Shown: positions 7,287 through 15,938 of the stretch, one piece after another | How the letters are laid out: each line of letters starts with the position of its first letter | Numbering within the stretch: the stretch's first letter is position 1 | DNA from: Rhizobium sp. BK376 | Lineage (GTDB): Bacteria > Pseudomonadota > Alphaproteobacteria > Rhizobiales > Rhizobiaceae | NCBI RefSeq assembly: GCF_004341625.1 | Contig: NZ_SLZG01000014.1 | Coordinates: forward strand, 101,555-165,554 | Reading direction: 5' to 3' | Length of the DNA: 64,000 nucleotides | Translations under genes and position numbers: made by a program | Notes under the pieces: model-generated | What the model was told of the DNA's origin: nothing | Seen by the model: only the letters and a program-made list of their open reading frames with translations | Database searches by the model: none

Positions 7287-8897
7287 TCATGCGTAGCTTC
7301 GCGTCGTCCGATTGTCCGTTACCTCCTTGAGGATATCGGCCGCCTTTTCCGCAATCATGATCGTCGCGGCGTTCGTATTGGAAGAGATTAGTCGCGGCAT
7401 TACCGAGCTGTCGCATACCCTCAGTCGGTCGATGCCGCGGACCTTCAGCTCGGGATCGACGACGGAATCGCTGCCGCCGCCCATCCGGCAGGTGCCGACG
7501 GGATGATAGGCAGAACGCGCATATTGTCTGGCGAACTCCCGGTATTCCGCCTGGCTGCGGATCGTTCCATCCGGCAAATGCAGCCGTTTCACGAAGGGCC
7601 TGAAGGCCGGCTGCGACAGGATTTCCTGGCTGATCTTGATGCCGTCGACGGCGCGCTCGAGATCGTAGGGCTCGGCAAAGGCGTTGGGATCGATATCGGG
7701 GGCGATAGCCGGATCTTTCGAGCGGAGCTTTACGTGACCGCGCGAACGCGGACGCACGTGATAGGAGTTGAGCGTGCAGCCGTTTCCGCCCGGCACGCTG
7801 CCGATACCCTCTTCCACGCCGGCGCCGGGAAGGAAATGAAACTGGATATCCGGCGTCTTCTCCTCGTTGTCGCCCCACCAGAAGCCGCCGCCCTCGACGA
7901 TATTCGAAGCGACCGGTCCTTTGCCGAACAAGGCATATTCGATGCCAGCAGCAATCTGCCAGTGGCGCTTCTTGTAGCGATCGATACCGTGGGGACCGGA
8001 AAGTTCCGCAAGCACGTCGACATCCATGTGATCCTGCAGGTTCTTGCCCACCTGCGGCAGATCTCTGATAACGTCGATGTCGAGCGCGCGCAGCTCGTCC
8101 GCAGGCCCCAGCCCGGACAACATCAGCATTTTTGGCGAGCCGATTGCTCCGGCCGTCAGGATGACTTCGCGGTCGGCGCGCAAGATGACCGGGCGGCCAT
8201 TTTCGACGATCTCGATGCCGACGGCACAACCGTTCTCGATGACGATACGGTTGACCATCGCGTCTGTGCGGACGGTGAGGTTCTTTCGCCCTGTAGCGGG
8301 CCTGAGATAGCCCACGGCGGTGCTGCTGCGACGGCCGCCGCGTGTCGTCGTCTGGTAGAAGCCGGCACCCGCCTGAGATCCGGCGTTGAAGTCGGGATTG
8401 AAGGGAAGGCCTGCCTCCTGCGCCGCGCGCACGAACACGCGTGTCAGCGGGTGCGGGACCTGCGAACTGACGCCGAGCGGACCTTCGGTACCATGGTGAA
8501 GACCGCCGAACGTATCGTTGCCTTCGGATTTGCGGAAATAAGGCCTCACATCCTCGTAACCCCAGCCGGCGCATCCTTCGAGGTCGCGCCACCCGTCGTA
8601 ATCCTCGGGGCATCCGCGGGTGAAGACCTGGGCATTGATCGAACTGCCGCCGCCAAGCACCCGCGCCTGCGGATAGACCATTTTCCGGCCTGCCAGTTCA
8701 CGGCCCGCCACCGTCTCATATCCCCAGATGAGGGGCCCGGCTGTCATCTTGAAGAAGCCGACCGGCAGATGAATATACATGTTGGTGTCACGCGGGCCGG
8801 CCTCGAGCAAGGTCACGGTAACATCCGGATCCTCGCTCAGGCGCGCAGCAAGGACACACCCCGCCGAGCCGCCCCCGACGATGATGTAATCAGGCAT
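7287..8897 (-). CDS. GMC-family FAD oxidoreductase (choline/alcohol dehydrogenase-like)
   Basis: 536 residues, a normal length for the family. The N-terminus is the FAD-binding motif DYIIVGGGSAGCVLAARL. GSSSINAQVFTRG near residue 83 is GMC signature 1, and near residue 467 SAYHPVGTCRMGG carries the catalytic His region, followed by LRVCDSSVMP and NTNAATIMIAEKAAD. The family oxidises alcohols, polyols or choline, usually passing electrons to quinones. GGAGGAGA precedes the ATG. It is divergent from the ribose-type transporter at 9119, and the 221-bp gap holds the shared operator, so the substrate may be related to what that transporter brings in. This is inference. Confidence 0.92.
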   Translation of the reverse strand: MPDYIIVGGGSAGCVLAARLSEDPDVTVTLLEAGPRDTNMYIHLPVGFFKMTAGPLIWGYETVAGRELAGRKMVYPQARVLGGGSSINAQVFTRGCPEDYDGWRDLEGCAGWGYEDVRPYFRKSEGNDTFGGLHHGTEGPLGVSSQVPHPLTRVFVRAAQEAGLPFNPDFNAGSQAGAGFYQTTTRGGRRSSTAVGYLRPATGRKNLTVRTDAMVNRIVIENGCAVGIEIVENGRPVILRADREVILTAGAIGSPKMLMLSGLGPADELRALDIDVIRDLPQVGKNLQDHMDVDVLAELSGPHGIDRYKKRHWQIAAGIEYALFGKGPVASNIVEGGGFWWGDNEEKTPDIQFHFLPGAGVEEGIGSVPGGNGCTLNSYHVRPRSRGHVKLRSKDPAIAPDIDPNAFAEPYDLERAVDGIKISQEILSQPAFRPFVKRLHLPDGTIRSQAEYREFARQYARSAYHPVGTCRMGGGSDSVVDPELKVRGIDRLRVCDSSVMPRLISSNTNAATIMIAEKAADILKEVTDNRTTRSYA

Positions 8898-9014
8898 TCT
8901 CTCCTCCGATAAATTTATGCGAGCGCCGGGATCTCCTCATTGTCCGGGCAATAAATCGCAGTCACCATCTCAAGTCTCTTGCTCCGCGTCAAGAGAAAGG
9001 GTACGGTTATCGTC

Positions 9015-9043
9015 TTGAAGGGTTGTCGTACAAATGCTATGAC
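9015..9043 (+). promoter_or_regulatory. Promoter with FadR-type operator in the spacer (copy 1)
   Basis: TTGAAG (9015-9020) and TATGAC (9038-9043) are spaced 17 bp apart. Between them lies TTGTCGTACAA (9023-9033), a perfect inverted repeat of the form TTGT-N3-ACAA. The same 11 bases occur at 28896 and 33097. Lying between -35 and -10, it would block transcription of the transporter when occupied. Confidence 0.7.
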
Positions 9044-9118
9044 CAACTCGCTCTTGGATCCGGATGTCGTAGGAGAAGGACGACACCCGATCTTCGTCAT
9101 TCAACGGGAGGTTTTCGA

Positions 9119-10198
9119 ATGACTGACAGGACTAATTCGCGTTTTGCTGCCATGAATCGCCGGTCGTTTCTCGCCACCGTCGCGGCAGGCGCGACCGTGG
9201 CCGCATTGCCCCGGCAACTCTTCGCGGCCGACAAGCCGACGCTCGTAACGTCGATCCGTTCGCTGTCCAATCCTTACCATGCGGTATGGAAGACCGGTGC
9301 CGAAGCCTTTGCACAGTCGATCGGGCTGGACCACGTCACGCTGGTGTCGGAGGGCAACAGCGAGAAGGGTATTGCCGACATCAAGGCCATGCTTGCCAAG
9401 ACCGGCGGCAACATGGTGCTGAATTCCGACCCGAACGACACGCCGGACGCACGTCCGATCGTCGAGGCTTGCGCCAAGGCGGGAGCCTATGTCGTTACCC
9501 AGTGGAACAAGCCGGACGATCTGCACCCAAAAGACTTCAACCCTTACTATGTCTCGCATATCGAGTTCGACGGCATCTCCAGCGGCAAACAGATCTCCGA
9601 AATCCTGTTCAAGACGATGGGCGGCAAGGGCGGCATCATCGCGCTCGGCGGCCAGATCTCGAATACGGCGGCGATCGAGCGCAAGAAGGGTCTTGAAGAC
9701 GCCCTGGCCGCCAACCCCAATATCAAGCTCCTCGATTTCCAGGTCGCGAACTGGAAATCGTCGGAAGCCTATGACCTCACCAGCAATCTTCTGACACGCT
9801 TCGGCGACGACGTGACAGGCGTCTGGGCCGCCAATGACGACATGGGCACCGGTGCGCTTGAAGCTTTGCGCGCGGAAAATCTCGCCGGCAAGGTCCCGGT
9901 CGTCGGTGTCGACGGCATCAAGGCCGCGGTCGATGCGGTCCGCAAGGGCGAGTTCGCCTGCACCGTTACGTCAGATCCCTTCTGGCAGGGCGGCATGGGG
10001 CTCGCGATCGGTCTGGCCGCGCTGCAGAAGAAGTTCGATCCCGCCAAGGAACCGCCGGAGCACCGCGAATTCTACGGCAAGGCAGTTCTCGTCGCGAAGG
10101 ACAATGTCGAGGAGTACTACAAGAACAATATTGACTCGCATCCGAAGCTCGATTGGAGCGACCTGTGGGGCCGCGTGACGGGCGCCATCCGCGCCTGA
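9119..10198 (+). CDS. Ribose-type sugar ABC transporter, periplasmic substrate-binding protein (system 1)
   Basis: 359 residues from the ATG at 9119, chosen for the CGGGAGG ribosome site ahead of it. Residues about 12-38 are a twin-arginine signal (MNRRSFLATVAAG to LFAAD). The mature part is a type I periplasmic-binding fold of the RbsB/LacI-like class: TSIRSLSNPYHAVWKTGAEAFA, then VWAANDDMGTGALEAL and VPVVGVDGIKAAVDAVRKG. It is the first gene of a four-gene operon (binding protein, permease, two-domain ATPase, permease). The ligand is probably a pentose, a deoxysugar or a sugar acid; the neighbours suggest a 6-deoxysugar but do not prove it. Confidence 0.9.
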   Translation: MTDRTNSRFAAMNRRSFLATVAAGATVAALPRQLFAADKPTLVTSIRSLSNPYHAVWKTGAEAFAQSIGLDHVTLVSEGNSEKGIADIKAMLAKTGGNMVLNSDPNDTPDARPIVEACAKAGAYVVTQWNKPDDLHPKDFNPYYVSHIEFDGISSGKQISEILFKTMGGKGGIIALGGQISNTAAIERKKGLEDALAANPNIKLLDFQVANWKSSEAYDLTSNLLTRFGDDVTGVWAANDDMGTGALEALRAENLAGKVPVVGVDGIKAAVDAVRKGEFACTVTSDPFWQGGMGLAIGLAALQKKFDPAKEPPEHREFYGKAVLVAKDNVEEYYKNNIDSHPKLDWSDLWGRVTGAIRA

Positions 10199-10218
10199 CA
10201 TCATGCATCGTTTCCCCG

Positions 10219-10279
10219 GCGGCCGTGGCTCCTTCTGCGGCCGCCCCTATGCTGGCGGGTGTGTTGCGACGCCCGCCAG
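10219..10279 (+). promoter_or_regulatory. Two intercistronic stem-loops between binding protein and permease
   Basis: GGCGGCC (10219-10225) pairs with 10239-10245, and CTGGCGGG (10252-10259) pairs with 10272-10279. They sit in the 108-bp gap after the binding-protein gene. Such hairpins commonly keep binding-protein mRNA stable and lower membrane-gene expression. That role is inferred. Confidence 0.55.
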
Positions 10280-10306
10280 TCTCCCCGCTGACGCTTTGAG
10301 GTGCCT

Positions 10307-11350
10307 GTGTTGACCATCAACGCCGAAAACATCAAAACTATTCCGAAAAGTGAACAGGCAGGTGCCATGCCGAACAATGGACGCCGCCTCTTCGGCGGTC
10401 TCAACCGAAAGCATCTGCGCGCCTACGCACCGGTGATGGTTCTCATCGCGCTCTGCATCCTGATCACCATCGCCAATCCGAATTTCATCGAGCTGCGCAA
10501 TCTCGTTCGCGTCGCAAATTCCGCTGCGGTTCCATTGACGCTCGCCATGGGCCTCACCTTCATCATTCTTCTGGGCAGCATCGACCTTTCGGTCGAGGGA
10601 TCGCTCTCGATTGCGGCGATGGTGACGGTGCTGCTCGCGACCAATGACGCAAATGGCAATTCCTACGGCTGGCTGGCAGTGCTTGCGGCAATCGCGGCCA
10701 GTACGGCGATGGGTTTTACGACCGGCATCATCCAGACCTTCCTTCGAATTCCGTCCTTCATGGCGACGCTCGGCGTCTGGTTCATCGGCCTCGGCATTTC
10801 GGTCTATATGCTCGGGGGATCGGCAGTGCGACTGATGGACCCGTCCATTCGTGACCTCGCGCTCGCTCGCTTTCTCGGCCTGCCGGTGGGGGTATGGGTG
10901 GCGCTTGCCGCTTTTCTCTTCGCCTGCACGATCCAGTACTATACGCGTCTCGGTCGCCACATCATGGCCATCGGCGGCGGCGAGGACGTGGCGGAGCTTT
11001 CCGGCATAAACCTTCGCCGGGTGCGCATCATGACCTTCGGTCTGGCCGGCTTCTTCTTCGGTGTCGCCGGCGTTCTTGCCGCCGCCCAGCTCGGCCGCTC
11101 CGACGCAGTCATCGCAGACGGGCGGCTCTTTGCCGCAGTGACTGCAGTCGTCGTCGGCGGCACGGCCTTGACCGGGGGCGAGGGTGGTGTCGTCAACACC
11201 TTTATCGGCGTACTGATCGTGACCATTCTCAGCAACGGCATGATCCTGCTCGGCATTTCGCCCTACGTGCAGCAGACGGTACAGGGCTTGATGATCATTG
11301 CTGCTGTCGCCCTGTCGCTCGACCGCCTCCGCCTCCAGATCGTGAAGTGA
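10307..11350 (+). CDS. Ribose-type sugar ABC transporter permease (system 1, first permease)
   Basis: About 347 residues. The start is uncertain: TGAGGTG at 10297-10303 fits GTG at 10307 or TTG at 10310, and GTG at 10301 and ATG at 10367 are also in frame. After a polar N-terminal tail of about 35 residues come eight to ten membrane helices. The RbsC-family signature LAMGLTFIILLGSIDLSVEGSL is near residue 75 and AVTAVVVGGTALTGGEGG near 280. It works with the second permease encoded at 12869. Confidence 0.9.
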   Translation: MLTINAENIKTIPKSEQAGAMPNNGRRLFGGLNRKHLRAYAPVMVLIALCILITIANPNFIELRNLVRVANSAAVPLTLAMGLTFIILLGSIDLSVEGSLSIAAMVTVLLATNDANGNSYGWLAVLAAIAASTAMGFTTGIIQTFLRIPSFMATLGVWFIGLGISVYMLGGSAVRLMDPSIRDLALARFLGLPVGVWVALAAFLFACTIQYYTRLGRHIMAIGGGEDVAELSGINLRRVRIMTFGLAGFFFGVAGVLAAAQLGRSDAVIADGRLFAAVTAVVVGGTALTGGEGGVVNTFIGVLIVTILSNGMILLGISPYVQQTVQGLMIIAAVALSLDRLRLQIVK

Positions 11351-11355
11351 CCGCC

Positions 11356-12858
11356 ATGTTGTCAGCCAACGAAATCAGCAAATCCTTTGCGAGCGTCCCG
11401 GCGCTGAAGAGCGTCTCGCTGGAAGTCCGGCCGAACGAGGTCGTCGGTCTTATCGGAGAAAACGGCGCCGGAAAATCGACGCTGATGCGTATCCTTGCGG
11501 GAACCCATCAGCCGGATGGCGGAACGCTCATGCTGGATGGCCAGCCGCTGAGATTGCGCAATGCCCGTGACGGAGCGGCGCACGGCATCGGCATGGTGTT
11601 CCAGGAACAGTCGCTGCTGCTCAATCTCTCGGTTGCCGAAAACATCTACCTCGGTCAGGAAGACCAGTTCGTTCGCTTCGGCGTCGTGAATTGGGGAGCC
11701 ATGCGGGCGGCGGCAAAACGGCAGCTCGCAAAGATCGGCGTCGATATCGACGTGACGGCGCGCACATCGGAATTGACGTTCGCGGCACGTCAGATGGTCG
11801 AACTGGCAAAAGCTTTGACGCTGGAAGAAACAGTGTCGCGTCCGCTGGTCATCCTGCTCGACGAGCCGACATCCGTTTTGAGCGGCAGCGATATCGACGT
11901 TCTGTTCAAGCGTGTGCGGTCGCTGAAATCTCGCGCCAGCTTTGTCTTCGTTTCGCACAGGCTGGACGAGGTGCTGCGCATCTCTGATCGCGTCTACACC
12001 ATGAAGGACGGCCAGGTGGTTGCCGAACATCAGGCAGCCGACGTAACCGGACCGGCACTGCACGAGATCATGGTCGGCCGTGGTCTGCAGGCGACCTATT
12101 ACAAGGAAGACAAGCAGCTTCCGCCACGCAGCGAGATTGTCGTCGAAGCGAGCCGACTGGCAATCGCCGGCGCGTTTCATGATGTCGACCTCGAAATCCG
12201 GGCAGGCGAGATCGTCGGCATCGCCGGCGTTGTCGGCTCCGGCCGCGAGGAAGTGACCCGTGCGATCGGAGGATTTCTACCGCATACCGGCGGCAGCCTG
12301 AAAATCAATGGTGAGCCGGTACACTTCCACAGGCCGGAGCAGGCCGTTCGCAAGAGCATAGGTTATATACCGCGCGAGCGGCGTGTCGAAGGCCTCGTCA
12401 TGTTCCTCTCGATTGCCGAGAACATCTCGCTCGCCGATCTGTCCTCGGTCATGCGAAACGGTGCGATCGACTATCGTCGCGAGCGCCGGCTGGCCAGCGA
12501 ATGGATCAAGCGGCTGCGCATCAAGGCACCGGGGCCGGACATCGCCTGCCGCAAGCTTTCCGGCGGCAATCAGCAAAAGGTGGTGCTGGCGCGGTGGATG
12601 ACGGCCGGCTCGCGCATTCTCGTGCTCGACCATCCCACCCGCGGGCTCGATGTCGGAGCGAAGGAGGAAGTCTACGAGCTGGTTCGCGACCTATCCTCAC
12701 AGGGTGTGGCGATCCTTTTGATCTCCGACACGCTGGAGGAAACGATCGGGCTTTCGCATCGAGTGCTTGTCATGCGCGATGGAGCGGTGACGGCGCATTT
12801 CGATGCGGCGCCGGGCAACAAGCCCGATCAGGTCGATCTTGTCCGGGCAATGGTGTGA
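11356..12858 (+). CDS. Ribose-type sugar ABC transporter ATP-binding protein, two domains (system 1)
   Basis: 500 residues, the normal length of the RbsA class. Domain 1 has an intact Walker A GENGAGKST (34-42) and Walker B LVILLDEPTS (164-173), but LTFAARQ (140-146) stands where LSVGQ is usual. Domain 2 has the degenerate Walker A GVVGSGREE (291-299) typical of RbsA and a good signature KLSGGNQQK (400-408). Its Walker B reads LVLDHPTRG, with His426 in place of the catalytic glutamate. That leaves one competent composite site: Walker A of domain 1 with the signature of domain 2. It starts 6 bases after the permease stop. Confidence 0.92.
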   Translation: MLSANEISKSFASVPALKSVSLEVRPNEVVGLIGENGAGKSTLMRILAGTHQPDGGTLMLDGQPLRLRNARDGAAHGIGMVFQEQSLLLNLSVAENIYLGQEDQFVRFGVVNWGAMRAAAKRQLAKIGVDIDVTARTSELTFAARQMVELAKALTLEETVSRPLVILLDEPTSVLSGSDIDVLFKRVRSLKSRASFVFVSHRLDEVLRISDRVYTMKDGQVVAEHQAADVTGPALHEIMVGRGLQATYYKEDKQLPPRSEIVVEASRLAIAGAFHDVDLEIRAGEIVGIAGVVGSGREEVTRAIGGFLPHTGGSLKINGEPVHFHRPEQAVRKSIGYIPRERRVEGLVMFLSIAENISLADLSSVMRNGAIDYRRERRLASEWIKRLRIKAPGPDIACRKLSGGNQQKVVLARWMTAGSRILVLDHPTRGLDVGAKEEVYELVRDLSSQGVAILLISDTLEETIGLSHRVLVMRDGAVTAHFDAAPGNKPDQVDLVRAMV

Positions 12859-12868
12859 GGAGGGAACC

Positions 12869-13837
12869 ATGGAACGCATCAAGGATATAAAGGCCCTTCT
12901 CGCAGCAGGTTGGATGCAGGGTGCCATACCGCCGGCACTGCTTGTCGCATTGGTGCTGATCATCGAACTCGCAGCACCTGGCTTTCTGACCGGCGACACG
13001 CTTCTGCTTTTGCTATCCAACACCGCCGTTCTGTTCATCCTGGCGGCAGGGGTCACTTTCGTGATCCTGATTGGCGGCATAGACCTGTCGATCCAGTCGG
13101 TGGCATCGCTGTCGAGCGTCATCCTCGCGCAACTGCTGCCCAGGTTCGGCATGCTGGCCTTCGTGGCCGCGATCCTGTCCGGCCTGGTTTTCGGCATTCT
13201 CAGCGGCTACGTCCATGTGCGGCTGAAGGTGCCCTCCTTCGTCGCGACGCTTGCAACCGGCGGCGTGGTTGCCGGCATTGCGCTCTGGGCCGCGGCCGGG
13301 CGCGCGATTACGATCGAGGAGAGCGGCCGCGAAAATACGGCTTGGATCAACGGAACATTTGCCGGTCTGCCGACGGTGATCTGGATTGCCGCCGTAATCG
13401 GCCTGCTCGCCTTCGCAGGTCTTCGCTATACGCGCTTCGGCCGTCATAGCCTGGCGATCGGCGCCGGAGAGCCGGCAGCGATCGCCGCTGGGATCAATGT
13501 CGAGCGCACGAAGATCATTGCTTTCGCCGTTTCCGGCATGCTGGCCGCGATTGCAGGGGTTATTCTTGCTGCCCGCCTGTCCAGCGGATCGCCCAATCTC
13601 GCCAATCAGCTGCTGCTGCCGGCCATCGCGGCGGTCATCGTCGGCGGTACGGCTATCACCGGAGGTCTCGGCGGCGTCGCGCGTACCGCCGTCGGTGCGC
13701 TGATCATTTCGATCGTCCGTATCGGTATGACCTTCGTCGGCATCAACATCTTTGCCGAGAATGTCGTCTTCGGCGCGGTCCTCATTCTCGCGGTCGCCAT
13801 CACCATCGATCGCAGCAAGATCGCGATCATCAAATGA
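12869..13837 (+). CDS. Ribose-type sugar ABC transporter permease (system 1, second permease)
   Basis: 322 residues from the ATG at 12869, directly after a strong GAGGAGGGA site that follows the ATPase stop. It is a multi-helix RbsC-type permease with LAAGVTFVILIGGIDLSIQSVASLSS near residue 60 and PAIAAVIVGGTAITGGLGG near 250. Two different permease genes flanking the ATPase imply a heterodimeric channel. It is the last gene of the operon. Confidence 0.9.
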   Translation: MERIKDIKALLAAGWMQGAIPPALLVALVLIIELAAPGFLTGDTLLLLLSNTAVLFILAAGVTFVILIGGIDLSIQSVASLSSVILAQLLPRFGMLAFVAAILSGLVFGILSGYVHVRLKVPSFVATLATGGVVAGIALWAAAGRAITIEESGRENTAWINGTFAGLPTVIWIAAVIGLLAFAGLRYTRFGRHSLAIGAGEPAAIAAGINVERTKIIAFAVSGMLAAIAGVILAARLSSGSPNLANQLLLPAIAAVIVGGTAITGGLGGVARTAVGALIISIVRIGMTFVGINIFAENVVFGAVLILAVAITIDRSKIAIIK

Positions 13838-13867
13838 TGGAGCGGCAGATGACCTCATCCGAGCATC

Positions 13868-13894
13868 AAAAAGGCCGCGCCATGGGGCGCGGCC
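13868..13894 (-). terminator. Intrinsic terminator of the glyoxalase gene
   Basis: On the minus strand a 9-bp perfect GC stem (13873-13881 with 13886-13894) with a 4-nt loop is followed by TTTTTGATG. It lies 20 bases beyond the glyoxalase stop codon, between two convergent transcripts. Confidence 0.8.
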
Positions 13895-13914
13895 GGTCAG
13901 ACGGCAAGTCTTCT

Positions 13915-14328
13915 TTACATCGTGTCCAGTCCGATCAGCTCGATCTTGTAGCCGTCCGGGTCTTCGATGAAGGCGATATGCGTGGTGCCGTGCATCATCG
14001 GGCCCGGCGGACGCGGAATTCTTGCGCCCTGCTTCTCCAGCGCTGCACAGACGGCGTAGATATCGTTGACGCCGAGCGCAAGGTGGCCGAAGCCGGTGCC
14101 GAGATCATAGGGCTCCTCGCGACCCCAATTGTAGGTCAGCTCGACAACTGTATCGGTCTCCTCGGGACCATAGCCGACGAAGGCGTTGGTGAACTTTCCG
14201 CCGGGATAATCGTCTCTGCGCAGCAGCTTCATGCCGAGCAGCTCGGTGTAAAACTTGATCGACCGGTCGAGGTCGAGAACGCGGATCATAGTATGCATCA
14301 TACGAAATTGGCCGGACGCTGCGGTCAT
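13915..14328 (-). CDS. gloA: Lactoylglutathione lyase (glyoxalase I)
   Basis: 137 residues from the ATG at 14328, which has AGGAGG seven bases upstream. The four metal ligands of nickel-type glyoxalase I are recognisable: His in MMHTMIRV near residue 12, Glu in VVELTYNWG near 63, His in GFGHLALGV near 81 and Glu in GYKIELIG near 129. The enzyme turns the methylglyoxal-glutathione hemithioacetal into S-D-lactoylglutathione, which glyoxalase II hydrolyses to D-lactate. It is divergent from an FAD-linked D-2-hydroxyacid dehydrogenase gene. Together with the racemase genes this puts three lactate-related functions within 10 kb. Confidence 0.92.
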   Translation of the reverse strand: MTAASGQFRMMHTMIRVLDLDRSIKFYTELLGMKLLRRDDYPGGKFTNAFVGYGPEETDTVVELTYNWGREEPYDLGTGFGHLALGVNDIYAVCAALEKQGARIPRPPGPMMHGTTHIAFIEDPDGYKIELIGLDTM

Positions 14329-14405
14329 GGTACGGATCCTCCTGCAAGTTATCGTTTTCACACTGGTTTTTAGAGAAATGAGAGCAGCGGAATTGGTCCC
14401 TGCAC

Positions 14406-14435
14406 TTGATGTTCGAAACCAGTGTTGTATGATAA
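14406..14435 (+). promoter_or_regulatory. Promoter with degenerate FadR-type site
   Basis: TTGATG (14406-14411) and TATGAT (14428-14433) are spaced 16 bp. The -10 overlaps GTTGTATGATAAC (14424-14436), a TTGT-N3-ATAA relative of the perfect operators elsewhere in the block. It is 55 bp upstream of an operon containing a FadR-family gene, so autoregulation is plausible. Confidence 0.5.
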
Positions 14436-14489
14436 CCATGTAAGTGACCCAGTTGTCCAGATGTTTTCCCGTCTAATCGGAGCAACCAA

Positions 14490-15935
14490 ATGAATGCCCA
14501 TCCGCCTCTCCAGGAAAGAGCGCTTGCCGCCCTTTCCTCTGCCATGCCGGCGGATCTGTTCCTGACGGACGCGGACGCCATGGAGCGATACAGCCGTGAC
14601 TGGTCCGGCGATCATTACGCTCGACCGCTGATCGTCGCGCGACCGCGGTCGACGGCCGAACTGAGCAGCCTGATGAAATGCTGTCACGAACAGCAGATCC
14701 ATGTTGTCCCGCAAGGCGGCCTGACGGGCCTTGTCGGAGCCGCTGTGCCGAGCTACCCGGGCGGCGAGCTTGTCGTCTCCCTGGAGAGAATGAACAAGGT
14801 TCGTTCTGTCAACGCCATCGATTTTGCGATGGTCGTGGAGGCGGGATGCATTCTCGAGGATGCCAAGCGCCAGGCGGAGACTGCAGACTGTATTCTCCCG
14901 ATCACGTTCGGCGCTCAGGGTACCTGCCGCATCGGCGGCAACGTCTCGACCAATGCCGGCGGCTTCAATGTCTTGAGATACGGGATGACGCGTGATCTCG
15001 TGCTCGGCCTAGAGGTCGTTCTCGCCGACGGACGCGTCTGGGACGGGCTTCGCACCTTGCGAAAGGACAATCGCGGCTATGACCTCAAGCAGCTGTTCAT
15101 TGGCAGCGAGGGCACGCTCGGGATCGTCACCGCGGCCGCGCTGAAGATCTTCCCGATGCCTGACAAGATTGAAACTGCCCTGGTTGGTCTTCGCTCTGTC
15201 GAGGATGCCATGCAGCTTTATGCCCGCGCCAGGCGCGAATGCAGCGATCTATTGAGCGCATTCGAGCTTCTGCTGCGAGGCGGCATCGAGATTGCGCTCA
15301 ACGCCAGGGATGATCTGCGCGATCCGCTGGATCAACCTTATCCCGTCTATGTTCTTATCGAGACATCAGCTGCGGGACGCGTCGACCTGCGTGCGTTGCT
15401 CGAGGGCTTCCTCGCCGACGCATCCGATCTTGTCCTCGACGGTGTCATCGCCAGCAGCAAGGCGCAGGCCGACCGGCTCTGGCTGCTGCGCGAAATGATG
15501 GTGGAAGCGCAGGGACGAGGAGGTCGCTATCTGAGGACGGATGTGTCGGTCTCGATATCGAGCCTGGCTTCCTTCGTTACCGACACACTCGAGGCCCTGG
15601 CGGAGAGGCATCCCGAGGCGATCGCTGTCACCTACGGCCATGTCGGGGATGGCAATATCCATATGAATATCGTGCCGCCTGAGGATATGTCGACCAATCG
15701 TTTCGACGAACTCTTTCATGCCACGGAAGAGGTGATCTTCGATATGATCGACAAGCATGGCGGTTCGATCAGCGCCGAGCATGGTATCGGTCGTGTCAAA
15801 CAGGCGGCTTTTCTCAAGCGCGCCGACCCTTTGACGCTCGAGCTGTCGCGCCGGATCAAGGACGCATTCGATCCGAGCCATCTTTTGAGCGAAGGACGGA
15901 TATTGGAACGCGTGGAAGCAGGGGCAGGGGAATAG
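14490..15935 (+). CDS. FAD-linked D-2-hydroxyacid dehydrogenase (GlcD / D-lactate dehydrogenase family)
   Basis: 481 residues. An N-terminal PCMH-type FAD-binding domain has VVPQGGLTGLVGAAVPSYPG (residues about 71-90) and GGNVSTNAGGFNVLRYG near 150. The C-terminal domain of the GlcD/DLD class has the metal-binding YGHVGDGNIHMNIV near 386 and SISAEHGIGRVKQ near 427. Members oxidise D-lactate, glycolate, D-2-hydroxyglutarate or related acids, passing electrons to a quinone or ETF. No glcE or glcF partner is next to it, which favours a self-contained D-lactate or D-2-hydroxyacid enzyme over glycolate oxidase. It is the first gene of a four-gene operon with fadR-like, SDR and FAH genes. Confidence 0.88.
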   Translation: MNAHPPLQERALAALSSAMPADLFLTDADAMERYSRDWSGDHYARPLIVARPRSTAELSSLMKCCHEQQIHVVPQGGLTGLVGAAVPSYPGGELVVSLERMNKVRSVNAIDFAMVVEAGCILEDAKRQAETADCILPITFGAQGTCRIGGNVSTNAGGFNVLRYGMTRDLVLGLEVVLADGRVWDGLRTLRKDNRGYDLKQLFIGSEGTLGIVTAAALKIFPMPDKIETALVGLRSVEDAMQLYARARRECSDLLSAFELLLRGGIEIALNARDDLRDPLDQPYPVYVLIETSAAGRVDLRALLEGFLADASDLVLDGVIASSKAQADRLWLLREMMVEAQGRGGRYLRTDVSVSISSLASFVTDTLEALAERHPEAIAVTYGHVGDGNIHMNIVPPEDMSTNRFDELFHATEEVIFDMIDKHGGSISAEHGIGRVKQAAFLKRADPLTLELSRRIKDAFDPSHLLSEGRILERVEAGAGE

Positions 15936-15938
15936 GGA

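Noticed and set aside
7503..8912. 469-residue open frame on the plus strand
   Set aside because: It lies antisense to the GMC oxidoreductase gene, has no family motifs, and its reading is a mirror of the high-GC codon pattern.
10894..11355. Upstream extension of the first sugar ATPase frame
   Set aside because: It overlaps the permease gene in another frame and is Arg-rich; the ATG at 11356 fits RbsA proteins exactly.
14490..15935. Glycolate oxidase subunit GlcD
   Set aside because: glcE and glcF are absent, and the neighbours concern sugar acids and lactate.
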